Assembly: GCA_002778785.1 (NCBI GenBank)
Contig: PEZS01000016.1
Span: 241,106-305,105 of the forward strand
DNA length: 64,000 nt
DNA from: Bdellovibrionales bacterium CG10_big_fil_rev_8_21_14_0_10_45_34
GTDB taxonomy: Bacteria > Bdellovibrionota > Bdellovibrionia > Bdellovibrionales > 1-14-0-10-45-34
Direction: 5' to 3'
Shown here in pieces: positions 9,481 to 17,990 of the stretch. The stretch's first letter is position 1. Every line of letters starts with the position of its first letter. The notes under the pieces are model-generated. The model worked only from the letters and a program-made list of their open reading frames with translations, ran no database searches and had not been told where the DNA came from. A program made the position numbers and the translations under genes.

Positions 9481-10845
9481 TCACCCGAGAGTAAATTCAT
9501 CGCCCATATGAGGGATGATACAGTTCCAACCAAGTTCTCTTCGCAGTGCCGATGAAAGTTCTTGCGAAGAGTCGTATTCTCCATGAGTGATAAGGCAGCG
9601 CTTTGGAGGCACACCTTCTATTTGCTTTGCCCACTTTAAAAGCTCCCGTTGATCTGCATGAGCAGAAAGCCCTTGAAGGCATGCGACTTCTGCTTTTATC
9701 TCAATCATTTCTCCGTGAATTTTCACTGACTTTTCACCCTGGTTCAAAAGACGATCACCTCGAGTTCCAGCAGCCTGATATCCCGTAAAAAGAATCAGGT
9801 TCTTTGAGCTTCTACCAAATGAACGCATATGATGGAGCACTCGCCCGCCTGTGGCCATCCCGCTAGCAGACACTATAACTTTTGGCTCCGTATTTTTTGA
9901 CAACGCTCTCGACTGGTCCTGGGAGTTTATATAGGTTGCTATCGAAAAGATCTCTCTTGCTTGCTCCTTTGTGAGGCGGTGCTCGGAGCTACAGCTCTCA
10001 TAGAGTTCCGTCACATCCCGGGCCATGGGGCTATCAACATAAACTCGATAGCCACCAAGCTTTCCAGCAGTTTTGAGTCGATACAATAGATGGAGCAGTT
10101 TTTGCGCTCTTCCGACTGCAAAAGAGGGTATCAGCACGGTTCCTCCGCGCGTGAGCGTCGAAACCACGAACTGCTCCATTTCCGCAAGTGGGTCAATGCT
10201 TCCATGAAGTCTATTGCCATACGTTGATTCTATAACCACAACCTCTGCCGATGGGATTGGCTCTGGTGTATAGAGAATGGAATCATCGAATCTACCAATG
10301 TCACCAGAGAAAATCGCAGAGTTTGGCCCGCAAGTAGCTCGAACAGAAGCCGCTCCCAAGATGTGTCCGGCGCGGAAGTACTGAAACTCTAAATCGCCTG
10401 CTACTGCAACACTTTGATGAAAGTTAACGGGTTCAAAACGAGACAAGGCTCTGATTGCATCAGCCTCAGTGTACAGAGCCTCTGCGGGGTGATGTTTCGA
10501 AAAACCTTTTTCATTGGCGTATCGTGCTTCTTCTTCCATCAAAGAGCCAGCATCTGGAAGGAGAATTTCACAGACTTTGAGTGTCGCGTGGGTTACGAAG
10601 ATGCGCCCTTCGAATCCCAATTTTACAAGTCTTGGTATATATCCTGAATGATCGAGATGCGCATGCGTAAGAATAACAGCATCTATTTTTTTCGGATCAA
10701 AGGCCGGCTCTCGCCAGTTCATAAGGCGCAAATCTTTAAGCCCCTGAAACAAACCACAGTCAACGAGCACCTGCGCCTTTGAAGTTTCAATAAGATACTT
10801 CGAACCCGTGACCGTTCCCGCCGCCCCAATTATTTTTAACTTCAC
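9481..10845 (-). CDS. Beta-CASP metallo-beta-lactamase-fold RNase-like hydrolase
   Basis: This 454-residue enzyme has the zinc-binding motif THAHLDHSGYIPRL (about 57-70). The beta-CASP motifs follow: ESTYGNR, SFAVGRAQKLLHLL, SASGMATGGRVLHH and, near the end, SAHADQRELLKW. This order matches the YSH1/CPSF73-like RNA-processing family (MBL-fold RNA exonuclease/endonuclease). It starts at a standard MKLKIIGAAGTVTGS N-terminus. It probably cleaves RNA; the exact substrate is unknown. Confidence 0.85.
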   Translation of the reverse strand: MKLKIIGAAGTVTGSKYLIETSKAQVLVDCGLFQGLKDLRLMNWREPAFDPKKIDAVILTHAHLDHSGYIPRLVKLGFEGRIFVTHATLKVCEILLPDAGSLMEEEARYANEKGFSKHHPAEALYTEADAIRALSRFEPVNFHQSVAVAGDLEFQYFRAGHILGAASVRATCGPNSAIFSGDIGRFDDSILYTPEPIPSAEVVVIESTYGNRLHGSIDPLAEMEQFVVSTLTRGGTVLIPSFAVGRAQKLLHLLYRLKTAGKLGGYRVYVDSPMARDVTELYESCSSEHRLTKEQAREIFSIATYINSQDQSRALSKNTEPKVIVSASGMATGGRVLHHMRSFGRSSKNLILFTGYQAAGTRGDRLLNQGEKSVKIHGEMIEIKAEVACLQGLSAHADQRELLKWAKQIEGVPPKRCLITHGEYDSSQELSSALRRELGWNCIIPHMGDEFTLG

Positions 10846-10973
10846 TGCTCGCCCCTTTTCGCCCCAGCAAACTTGTGTCTAGTAGTACTAGTCTATAGGG
10901 CCAGAGTCTCTTCATGAAAGACCTATCGCAAATTCCCTGAGAATTTCTTGGCTTCATGACTCGCCGCTTGATT

Positions 10974-11480
10974 TCATTGATTTGGAATTCGTAGTTGAGG
11001 AGCAGCGGGAGTGAGCTGCCAAATGGAAGGGTCTTCTTTGATGGATTGACTAAAAGAAGGATAGTCGACAAATGAAGCTTTAGAGCCCTTCAGAATCACA
11101 ATATCTGCCGTCGACTTTCGCCTATCTCTAAGCTCTTCATAGCAATAAATTCTTGGCCGATTAGCCAAAGTTGGGGCTACCAGTTTATTCGTAGAAACAA
11201 GTAATGCTGGCGTTGCCAATTCATTTACAGAAACAGTCGAAGCTGGGGCTGCAATGTTATTTAAAGAGACACCCGAAGCTCGGTTGGTAATTTCATTTGT
11301 TGAAACTTCCCAAGATGGACCTGCTAGGTTGTTTACAGAAACAATGCCTTCGATAAGAATAAAGGCAACATTAGGTACCTGGTGCCTATACACCACGGGC
11401 ATGTTCCTTTTTATTTCGACCGGTGGCCACCGACGGAGAATCTTTTGAAGCTCGCCAGTTGTATGCCCAATAAAATACAT
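10974..11480 (-). CDS. Degenerate cyclic-nucleotide-binding-like protein with five 12-residue repeats
   Basis: This is a 168-residue protein. Residues 1-46 (ending VPNVAFILIEGIV) resemble the first half of a CRP-type beta-roll. Residues 107-142 (PRIYCYEELRDR, ADIVILKGSKASFVDYPSF) resemble the second half. Between them, residues 47-106 are exactly five 12-residue repeats of the form VS-x-N-x-[LI]-x-x-[PR]-[AST]. There is no C-terminal HTH. It lies just downstream of an FNR-like gene on the same strand, so it may be a decayed or repurposed paralogue. The function is unknown; it could be a ligand sensor or a repeat-scaffold protein. Confidence 0.6.
   Translation of the reverse strand: MYFIGHTTGELQKILRRWPPVEIKRNMPVVYRHQVPNVAFILIEGIVSVNNLAGPSWEVSTNEITNRASGVSLNNIAAPASTVSVNELATPALLVSTNKLVAPTLANRPRIYCYEELRDRRKSTADIVILKGSKASFVDYPSFSQSIKEDPSIWQLTPAAPQLRIPNQ
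11163..11342 (-). repeat. Five 36-bp in-frame repeats (12-residue units)
   Basis: Coding repeats of 36 bp starting at V47, V59, V71, V83 and V95 of the 10974-11480 product. The protein phase is exact, while the DNA copies have diverged, so the repeats are old or selected at protein level. Confidence 0.85.
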
Positions 11481-11511
11481 TCTTCGAACTTATCGTAAAA
11501 GTTAGCACGAT

Positions 11512-11531
11512 ACCCTGATGAAAATCAGGGT
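11512..11531. terminator. GAAA-tetraloop hairpin between two minus-strand genes
   Basis: ACCCTGAT-GAAA-ATCAGGGT is a perfect 8-bp stem closed by a GNRA tetraloop. It is downstream of the FNR-like gene (minus strand) and upstream of the repeat protein. It lacks a strong U-tract, so it may stabilise a 3' end rather than terminate. Confidence 0.45.
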
Positions 11532-11583
11532 CACTGTTGGGGCGTGCCTTCATTTGGTCGAACTACCGCAAAAGCAATTTGGC

Positions 11584-12324
11584 CTATGTTAAATTGGCGT
11601 ACTCTTCTATTTTTGGAACGTTCAAAAGAAATAGAGTCTTATTTTTCTCTTCAACGAGTCCTTCGCTTTTAAACTCAGATATAAGCCGAATGAGATTTTC
11701 TGTTGCCGCGCCCACTATGGACGCCATTTCTTCCCGTGTAAGGTGAAGCGAAATTTTGATTTTACCGTCGACGCTCTCGCCGTAGGTTTCCTTCATGAGT
11801 AGTAAAAACTCCGAGAACCTCTCCCTTACAGACTTCTGGGCGAGGCTCGCCAGTCGACTCTCGGCCTCCCCCATTTGCTGACTCAATCTATCAATGACAT
11901 TCATACAAAAAGTGGGATTCTCAGCAAACAACTTGGTAATTGTACTTTTGCTGATAAAACACACCTGGGCGTCTTCGATAACCGTCGCAGAAGCACTGTA
12001 CGGAGAATCCACAAACAAACTTCTGTGCCCGAGCAAATCACCTGGTTTGGCAATTCTGACAATAGTCTCTTTACCTTCTGCCGAAGCTTTTGTGAGCTTC
12101 ACCTTCCCGCTACTGACGCAAAAAAGGCCAAAAGGGGGATTGCCTTCTAAAAATAGGGTTTGCCCCTTCTTGTAGAAATTTGTGTTCTTTCCGAAACTAA
12201 GATCAATGTAGTCTTTCTCTCGAAGTTCGCAAAACACACTTTCATTCTGGGCAGAACATTGGCTACAGTCGATGTCGTTTCTTTTCACGGTATTGGTGGG
12301 TTTTGTTGGATTCAGGGGTTTCAT
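11584..12324 (-). CDS. FNR/CRP-family transcriptional regulator
   Basis: This 246-residue regulator has an N-terminal Cys cluster (CSQC then Cys eight residues later, about C20, C23, C32) and another Cys near 130 (DAQVCF). It also has a CRP-type beta-roll (GQTLFLEGNPPFGLFCVSSG) and a C-terminal winged helix with TREEMASIVGAATENLIRLI. In the recognition helix, Glu and Arg are spaced as in FNR (E-x3-R), which read TTGAT half-sites; the FNR Ser is replaced by Ile. It lies downstream of a CBS gene and beside the cbb3 oxidase genes, so an oxygen-responsive role, probably with an Fe-S cluster, is likely but inferred. Confidence 0.8.
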   Translation of the reverse strand: MKPLNPTKPTNTVKRNDIDCSQCSAQNESVFCELREKDYIDLSFGKNTNFYKKGQTLFLEGNPPFGLFCVSSGKVKLTKASAEGKETIVRIAKPGDLLGHRSLFVDSPYSASATVIEDAQVCFISKSTITKLFAENPTFCMNVIDRLSQQMGEAESRLASLAQKSVRERFSEFLLLMKETYGESVDGKIKISLHLTREEMASIVGAATENLIRLISEFKSEGLVEEKNKTLFLLNVPKIEEYANLT

Positions 12325-12361
12325 GGGATTCCTTCGTCGCGTGCCCCGAAGGTACCATTTT

Positions 12362-12778
12362 CTAGCTCGACTTCACATCAGATTTCAGCAGCTTGGCACA
12401 AGCTGCCAGCGCGTCAATCCAAGTAAAAATCCCCACAAGTTTCGAACTATCAACCACTAAAATGCAGCTGTAATGCATCTCTGCCATTACAGTGAGCGCC
12501 TCGTCTAGCGGAGAGTTAGGCGGCAAGGTATAGGGCTCCGGGGTGTAGGCGTCTTCAACCAATACTTTTTCTAAGTCGACCCCCTTTAAGGACTCAACAA
12601 GTTGAATGTCCCTCTCGGTCAAAACACCAACCAATTGGCCCCCTTCAAGTACAGGCAGATGTTTAACGCGGTACTGCCTCATAAACTCAAGAGCTTTGGC
12701 CAAAGTTTGTACGGAGTTAATGGAGTGGGGCGATGGAGTCATGAACACTTCAATTGACGGAATATTAGACATAAACAA
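12362..12778 (-). CDS. Tandem CBS-domain protein
   Basis: This 138-residue protein consists of two CBS domains: residues about 10-65 (VFMTPSPHSINSVQTLAKAL, RVKHLPVLEGGQLVGVLTERDI) and 70-130 (EPYTLPPNSPLDEALTVMAE, SCILVVDSSKLVGIFTWIDAL). Stand-alone CBS pairs bind adenine nucleotides and sense energy state. It precedes the FNR-like gene by 37 bp on the same strand, so the two probably form an operon, divergent from the cco genes. Confidence 0.85.
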   Translation of the reverse strand: MFMSNIPSIEVFMTPSPHSINSVQTLAKALEFMRQYRVKHLPVLEGGQLVGVLTERDIQLVESLKGVDLEKVLVEDAYTPEPYTLPPNSPLDEALTVMAEMHYSCILVVDSSKLVGIFTWIDALAACAKLLKSDVKSS

Positions 12779-12840
12779 ACCTCCCGGTGGAAGACTAGAC
12801 CAATTCTTCGCTAGAACATCAAAAAAGTGTTCTCATAAAT

Positions 12841-12854
12841 ATGATAATTATCAA
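12841..12854. promoter_or_regulatory. FNR-type box in the cco/CBS-FNR divergent region
   Basis: ATGATAATTATCAA matches the FNR consensus TTGAT-N4-ATCAA at all but the first base. It lies 63-76 bp upstream of the CBS gene start and 107-120 bp upstream of the first cco-side small ORF. It could control both directions. A second inverted repeat, AGAACA-N9-TGTTCT (12813-12833), is nearby. Confidence 0.6.
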
Positions 12855-12959
12855 TTTTTATATTTCGTTTTATCATTCTTTGTAAGAGTGACATAAATTA
12901 GTCTAAAATTCACCGTAAGGCCTGATTTTTAGCTTTTCAGTTCAACAGGAGCGTTCAGC

Positions 12960-13070
12960 ATGTGTCCAATATGTATTATTACTGCAATTTCTGTCGGTAT
13001 TGGCGCGCCAGTGGGAGTCTTTTGGTTTTGTAAACGCTCGAAAAAGTCTTCTACAAAGACCAGTCGTTAG
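12960..13070 (+). CDS. Small membrane protein (36 aa) upstream of ccoI
   Basis: ATG at 12960 follows CAGGAG by 8 nt. The product begins MCPIC (a CxxC), has one hydrophobic segment to about residue 24 and a basic tail (CKRSKKSSTKTSR). It ends 10 bp before ccoI. It resembles no family I can name. A small single-span protein with paired cysteines at a copper/heme oxidase locus could help in metal or redox handling; that is inference. Confidence 0.5.
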   Translation: MCPICIITAISVGIGAPVGVFWFCKRSKKSSTKTSR

Positions 13071-13080
13071 ATTTTCTGCT

Positions 13081-15207
13081 ATGGAACCAACAACAACTAA
13101 ACCTCATACCTTTCTTGTTGATGGCATGCACTGCGCAAACTGTCTGCGAAAAATTCGTAGTGAATTTGTGTCAGATTCTACTTTGACAGATCTACGCATC
13201 GATATCGGCAGAAGGACACTAAGGGTCACTCCATTAGAAGGTTTTAAACCCGAATTTTTCAAAGAAAGAGTTCACAAGTTAGGATTTGAAATTAAAGAAG
13301 CTCAAAACGACACGGAACTCGAGACCAGAATCCGTGCCGAAAACAAGCGGTTTCTGTACCGCTTGGGAGTTACCGCAGCCTCCACGGGAAACCTCATGCT
13401 TGTGTCGTTCGCCCTGTATTCGGGGGCCGCTGAAACTGAGTGGGCCCATTCACTTGAATGGCTTAGCTTCGCTCTATTTTTGCCGGTTTTGCTATATGGG
13501 GCCTATCCGTTTTTTGTGAGTTCCTATCAGAGCTTAAAAGCCAAACGACCTTCGATTGATTTGCCTTTGAGTATTGCAATTTTGGGCGGCAGCATTCTCA
13601 GCACCTATCATCTCGTCGAACAAAATGGACAGATTTACTTTGATTCGCTCTCAATGATTGTGCTCCTCATACTTTCGACTCGCTATTTGGTATTCAAGGT
13701 CCATCAAAACTACCTTGCGCCCATGTCGATTACCGATGTCTTCAATCAAAAGCAGTACGTTGTATTGAAAGGTGATTCGAAGTCTCAGGTTGATCGCGAT
13801 AATATACAAATAGACGATCGAATCCTCCTTTCAAAAAATGACACCTTACCGGTTGATGCACGATTGGTTTCAACTCATGCTGAGATTGACAACTCCGCTC
13901 TTACCGGAGAATCGCTTCCACAAACTATTGAGCGCGGAGAGCGAATTTACGCTGGGGCAAGAGTGTTGTCGTCATCGATCGAGACAAAAGCATTGTCAAC
14001 ATGCAAGACTTCCCGCCTCAACTTTCTCATTGAAAGTGTCAATAAAGGGCTCCAAAGCCGCTCAAAATGGGTTGCTCTTTCGGATCGGGCGGCATCTTAT
14101 TTTTCAGTAAGCATCGTGATAGCGAGCATCGCTGTCATCTTAACGTTTTGGACCCAAGATCTAACTGAAGGTTTTAATCGAGCTCTCGCACTACTCGTAG
14201 TTGCATGCCCTTGTGCTCTTGGCATTGTAACGCCGTTAGCGCTGAGTTTGTCGTTTCGTAGAGCTCTGAATTTAGGTTTGCTTGTTAAGGATCATGACTT
14301 TTTTGAAAAGCTCCAAAGCTGCCATTACGCCGTTTTTGACAAGACAGGAACACTTACAAGTGCTCAGAACTTTGATGTTCACTGGCTTCCAAGGCCACCA
14401 AGCTTCGTCGAAGCTTCTGTGATCTTTGCACTCGAGTCGAAGTCTGATCATCCTATCGCTACTGCAATTCGCAGAAACTGCAGCAAAATGTATGGTGTCT
14501 TCGAGGAACTACCAGAAGTCGAAGATTTTCAGGAGTTACCGTCTGTTGGAGTTGAAGGTGTTGTGAACGGAAAAAACTACTCCGTAAGAAAGAGTTACAT
14601 TGAGGGAGTACAGAAAATCACTTTCTCTGAAAACACCAATCCAGTTCTCACCGCCACTATACACGCTGAAATTCCCGACAATTACCAAAACATTTGCCAT
14701 CAGCTGCGAGAAGCCGGCTTACAGGTGATGCTTCTGTCGGGTGACTCCCAAGCAGAAACGCAAAGAACCGCGAAGCTACTTGGCATTAAAGAAAATTTCG
14801 CAATTGCAGAGTGCACTCCAGAAAGCAAAGCTGAGTTTATTCAAGACCTCAGTAGATCTAGCAAAGGCGTCTTATTTGTTGGAGATGGTCACAACGACAC
14901 GCTCGCTATGTCGCGAGCCACCGTCGCCATTTCAGTTTTTGCCGGAATGGAGACCGCCTTTAAGGCTTCCCAGGCTTATTTTTTGAAGCCAGGACTCACC
15001 TCACTCCTTCCGGCTCTGAACTATACGAACACCTTAGTTCGGGTACTCAAACGGAATTTGGCAGCTTCGTTTATCTACAACCTCACTTTTGGAACATTTG
15101 CGCTTCTTGGCTTCATTACACCGTTGGTGGCAGCAATCCTAATGCCCGTCAGCTCACTAAGTTTGATTCTGCACACCGTGTTCTCTCTCAACTGGAGCAA
15201 GAAATAA
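13081..15207 (+). CDS. ccoI: Cation-transporting P-type ATPase CcoI/FixI (cbb3 oxidase copper supply)
   Basis: This 708-residue P1B-ATPase exports Cu(I) across the inner membrane for assembly of the cbb3 oxidase. It has an N-terminal heavy-metal domain with GMHCANC near residue 16 and a membrane CPC motif (VVACPCAL). The phosphorylation motif is FDKTGTLT, and the hinge is GDGHNDTLAM. The C-terminal membrane pair is present. The ATG at 13081 is chosen because the HMA domain begins there; the frame stays open further upstream. Directly followed by ccoS (1 bp gap). Confidence 0.9.
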   Translation: MEPTTTKPHTFLVDGMHCANCLRKIRSEFVSDSTLTDLRIDIGRRTLRVTPLEGFKPEFFKERVHKLGFEIKEAQNDTELETRIRAENKRFLYRLGVTAASTGNLMLVSFALYSGAAETEWAHSLEWLSFALFLPVLLYGAYPFFVSSYQSLKAKRPSIDLPLSIAILGGSILSTYHLVEQNGQIYFDSLSMIVLLILSTRYLVFKVHQNYLAPMSITDVFNQKQYVVLKGDSKSQVDRDNIQIDDRILLSKNDTLPVDARLVSTHAEIDNSALTGESLPQTIERGERIYAGARVLSSSIETKALSTCKTSRLNFLIESVNKGLQSRSKWVALSDRAASYFSVSIVIASIAVILTFWTQDLTEGFNRALALLVVACPCALGIVTPLALSLSFRRALNLGLLVKDHDFFEKLQSCHYAVFDKTGTLTSAQNFDVHWLPRPPSFVEASVIFALESKSDHPIATAIRRNCSKMYGVFEELPEVEDFQELPSVGVEGVVNGKNYSVRKSYIEGVQKITFSENTNPVLTATIHAEIPDNYQNICHQLREAGLQVMLLSGDSQAETQRTAKLLGIKENFAIAECTPESKAEFIQDLSRSSKGVLFVGDGHNDTLAMSRATVAISVFAGMETAFKASQAYFLKPGLTSLLPALNYTNTLVRVLKRNLAASFIYNLTFGTFALLGFITPLVAAILMPVSSLSLILHTVFSLNWSKK

Positions 15208-15208
15208 A

Positions 15209-15376
15209 ATGAATATTCTTTTACTGACAATTCCCGTTTCGATTGGCCTTGCCGCTATTTTCGTGATTCTTTTTGTAAAAGCTGTAAAGAGCGACCAGTT
15301 TGAGGATTTAGAAACTCCCGCGCTTAATATATTGATTGAGGACGAAGCCTTGCCGAAGAATGATAAAATCGTTTAA
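15209..15376 (+). CDS. ccoS: cbb3-type oxidase assembly protein CcoS
   Basis: A 55-residue single-span protein with hydrophobic residues 2-24, then KAVKSDQFEDLETPALNIL. The conserved pattern (short N-terminal TM, then a K-S/G-Q-F/Y-D/E-D-L/x-P stretch) is typical of CcoS, which is needed for cofactor insertion into cbb3 oxidase. The position, 1 bp after ccoI, supports this. Confidence 0.85.
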   Translation: MNILLLTIPVSIGLAAIFVILFVKAVKSDQFEDLETPALNILIEDEALPKNDKIV

Positions 15377-15516
15377 TTGGTTGTTATCTTCGAATGGGAG
15401 AACAAAAGTTCAAAGATCGAGGTAAATGAATTCTTGAGAAAAGACAGAAAAGAACAAAGAACTAAATTGATACGATTCAGTAAATACGAAATAGACAAAA
15501 ACAACGAGGGCATTTA

Positions 15517-17808
15517 ATGAACAACAAATCGTACTACGACAACCAAATTGTGGTGTGGTTTCTCTATGCAACAATAAGCTGGGGAATTACCGCATTTCTT
15601 GTGGGCCTGTTAGCAGCTCTTCAACTTGGCTTCTGGCAACTCAACTTTGACCTACAGTGGCTCACATTTGGGCGCCTCAGGCCACTTCATACCAACGCTG
15701 CCATTTTTGCTTTTGCGGGAAATGCCATTTTCGCCGGCATCTACCATTCGACTCAAAGACTTTGTAAAATAAGAATGTTTTCAGATATTTTGAGCCGAAT
15801 TCATTTTTGGGGATGGCAGCTCATAATTATTTCGGCAGCTATCACCCTCCCTCTGGGCTTTTCACAAAGCAAGGAGTACGCAGAGCTTGAGTGGCCAATT
15901 GATATTGCCATCGCTGTCATTTGGGTTGTATTCGCAGTAAACTTTTTCATGACGCTAGCGAGACGACGCGAAAAGCACATGTACGTGGCAATTTGGTTTT
16001 ACATCGCGACAATTATAACAGTCGCAGTTCTACATATCTTTAACTCAATTGAGATTCCAGTTAGTTTTTTGCAGAGTTACCCCGTTTACGCAGGCATTCA
16101 AGATGCAATGGTTCAATGGTGGTACGGTCACAACGCGGTTGCATTCTTTCTAACGACGCCCTTTCTTGGACTCATGTATTACTACATACCGAAGGCTGCG
16201 AATCGACCAATTTATTCTTACCGACTTTCGATCATTCACTTCTGGGCGTTGATATTTATCTATATCTGGGCCGGGCCACACCACCTCTTGAACACTTCAC
16301 TTCCTGACTGGGCGCAAACCCTTGGCATGGTCTTCAGTTTAATGCTCTGGGCGCCAAGTTGGGGCGGAATGATCAACGGGTTACTTACTCTAAGAGGAGC
16401 GTGGCATCTGCTTCGTACGAGTGCGGTCATTAAGTTTTTGGTAGCAGCAGTAACATTTTACGGGATGACGACATTCGAAGGGCCACTTCTCTCTATTAAA
16501 TCCGTGAGTTCGCTTGCCCATTATACCGACTGGATCATTGCCCACGTCCATGGCGGAGCCTTGGGCTGGAATGGATTTTTGACTTTTGGAATGATTTATT
16601 ACATAGCTCCAAAACTGTTTGGCACCAAACTCTATAGTGAAAAGTTGGCAACTGCGCATTTTTGGATCGGGCTTACAGGCATTGTCGTTTATTACCTCTC
16701 TATGTGGGCCGCTGGAATCACTCAAGGCCTTATGTGGCGGGCGATTGGCGAAGACGGACGCCTTGTTTATCCTGACTTTGTTGAAACGGTAACTCGCATA
16801 GTGCCGCTCTATCATGTTCGCGCCCTTGGCGGACTGCTTTTCATAGTGGGCGCGCTCATCATGGTCTATAACATCTCGAAAACCATCCGAGGCAGAGCCA
16901 TCGTTGATGATAAGATTCCAGAACCGTTTGAAAAGAGAAACGTTGCGCACAAACCAGACGTGGGCCACCGTAAACTTGAAGGCATGGGGCTTGCATTTAG
17001 CATCCTAGCGTTTATGGCGATTGCAGTTGGGTCTGTCATTGAAATCATCCCGACGCTGTCGATGCATCGCTACTTAGCAACAGATAAAATGGCTCTTCCT
17101 TACACACCCCTAGAATTGGCAGGACGAGATATCTACATCAAAGAAGGATGTTATGTTTGTCACTCTCAGATGATCCGAAAGCTTCCTTTTGATGCTCTTA
17201 GGTTTGGCCCACCTTCTACAATAGAAGACTCCATGTATGATCGACCATTTCAGTGGGGATCGAAGCGCACCGGCCCAGATTTAGCGAGAGTCGGTAAGAA
17301 GTATCCTGATCTTTGGCACTACCGACATATGAAGAATCCTAGAGAGGTTATTAATAACTCCATCATGCCGAACTACCCTTGGCTACTTACCCAGAACACT
17401 GACTTCTACTCTCTAAGGCGAAAACTCTCCGTCATGAAGACTCTTGGCGTACCCTATGACGATGAAACAGTAGCCAATGCCGACATCGTTGCCGAAAAAC
17501 AAGCTGAAGTGATTGCACAAGGTCTAAGAGAGCAAGGGGTCGTCGACGATCGGCTGGAACAAAGAGAAATCGTAGCGATGATTGCCTATTTGCAAGCGCT
17601 CGGCCACAAAGTCGTAGATAAGGAGGAGTCCAGCGAAGAAGAATCTTCTGATGCAGATGAAGAAGAATCTTCTGATGCAGATACCGGCTTAGATAATGAT
17701 ACCAGTGTCGATCCAGACTCAAATCCTGAGACCCGAATTGATACTGATATTACAGCTGGTCCCCCGACTGCTGAAATTACTGGCAGAGATTCTGAGGAGA
17801 TACCATGA
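15517..17808 (+). CDS. ccoNO: Fused cbb3 cytochrome oxidase subunits I and II (CcoN-CcoO)
   Basis: This 763-residue protein fuses the catalytic haem-copper subunit CcoN (residues about 1-470, many TM segments; His-rich motifs such as QWWYGHNAVAFF and IIAHVHGGALGWNG) to the membrane-anchored monohaem cytochrome CcoO (about 500-690; haem motif CYVCH at 545-549, MPNYPWL as the Met-ligand region). It ends in an acidic Ser/Asp/Glu tail of about 65 residues. It reduces O2 at the inner membrane. It overlaps ccoQ by 4 nt. Fused NO subunits are known in some lineages but are not the textbook arrangement. Confidence 0.93.
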   Translation: MNNKSYYDNQIVVWFLYATISWGITAFLVGLLAALQLGFWQLNFDLQWLTFGRLRPLHTNAAIFAFAGNAIFAGIYHSTQRLCKIRMFSDILSRIHFWGWQLIIISAAITLPLGFSQSKEYAELEWPIDIAIAVIWVVFAVNFFMTLARRREKHMYVAIWFYIATIITVAVLHIFNSIEIPVSFLQSYPVYAGIQDAMVQWWYGHNAVAFFLTTPFLGLMYYYIPKAANRPIYSYRLSIIHFWALIFIYIWAGPHHLLNTSLPDWAQTLGMVFSLMLWAPSWGGMINGLLTLRGAWHLLRTSAVIKFLVAAVTFYGMTTFEGPLLSIKSVSSLAHYTDWIIAHVHGGALGWNGFLTFGMIYYIAPKLFGTKLYSEKLATAHFWIGLTGIVVYYLSMWAAGITQGLMWRAIGEDGRLVYPDFVETVTRIVPLYHVRALGGLLFIVGALIMVYNISKTIRGRAIVDDKIPEPFEKRNVAHKPDVGHRKLEGMGLAFSILAFMAIAVGSVIEIIPTLSMHRYLATDKMALPYTPLELAGRDIYIKEGCYVCHSQMIRKLPFDALRFGPPSTIEDSMYDRPFQWGSKRTGPDLARVGKKYPDLWHYRHMKNPREVINNSIMPNYPWLLTQNTDFYSLRRKLSVMKTLGVPYDDETVANADIVAEKQAEVIAQGLREQGVVDDRLEQREIVAMIAYLQALGHKVVDKEESSEEESSDADEEESSDADTGLDNDTSVDPDSNPETRIDTDITAGPPTAEITGRDSEEIP
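17635..17682 (+). repeat. 24-bp exact tandem duplication in the ccoNO acidic tail
   Basis: Two identical 24-bp units (17635-17658, 17659-17682) each encode EEESSDAD. The frame is kept. The C-terminal acidic tail has been lengthened recently by this duplication. Confidence 0.9.
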
Positions 17809-17990
17809 AAAAAGAGGCCCTCAGTCAATTTCAAAACCCCGAGCTTGTACTTTTGGCTTTTTTACTTTTTCTCATTACGTTCTTGGCTCTCACCTATTTT
17901 GTTATGCGTAAGGGCTCCAAAGAATACTACCAAAAACTTTCGCAGTTACCGCTATTCGATGAAAAAGGTGGAGGCCAAAATGTCCGATGA
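17805..17990 (+). CDS. ccoQ: cbb3 oxidase small subunit CcoQ
   Basis: A 61-residue single-span protein (hydrophobic 13-35) followed by RKGSKEYYQKLSQLPLFDEK, typical of CcoQ/FixQ. It overlaps the ccoNO stop by 4 nt and ccoP by 11 nt, showing tight coupling. It stabilises the NOP complex. Confidence 0.85.
   Translation: MKKEALSQFQNPELVLLAFLLFLITFLALTYFVMRKGSKEYYQKLSQLPLFDEKGGGQNVR

Noticed and set aside
10787-11071. 94-codon minus-strand frame between two genes
   Set aside because: It overlaps the ends of both neighbours in another frame and shows no protein-like pattern.
11163-11342. CRISPR-like array
   Set aside because: The 36-bp period is a tandem coding repeat without spacers; no cas gene in the window.
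15458-15485. FNR box upstream of ccoNO (TTGATACGATTCAG)
   Set aside because: Only the first half-site fits; the second half lacks ATCAA at the right spacing.
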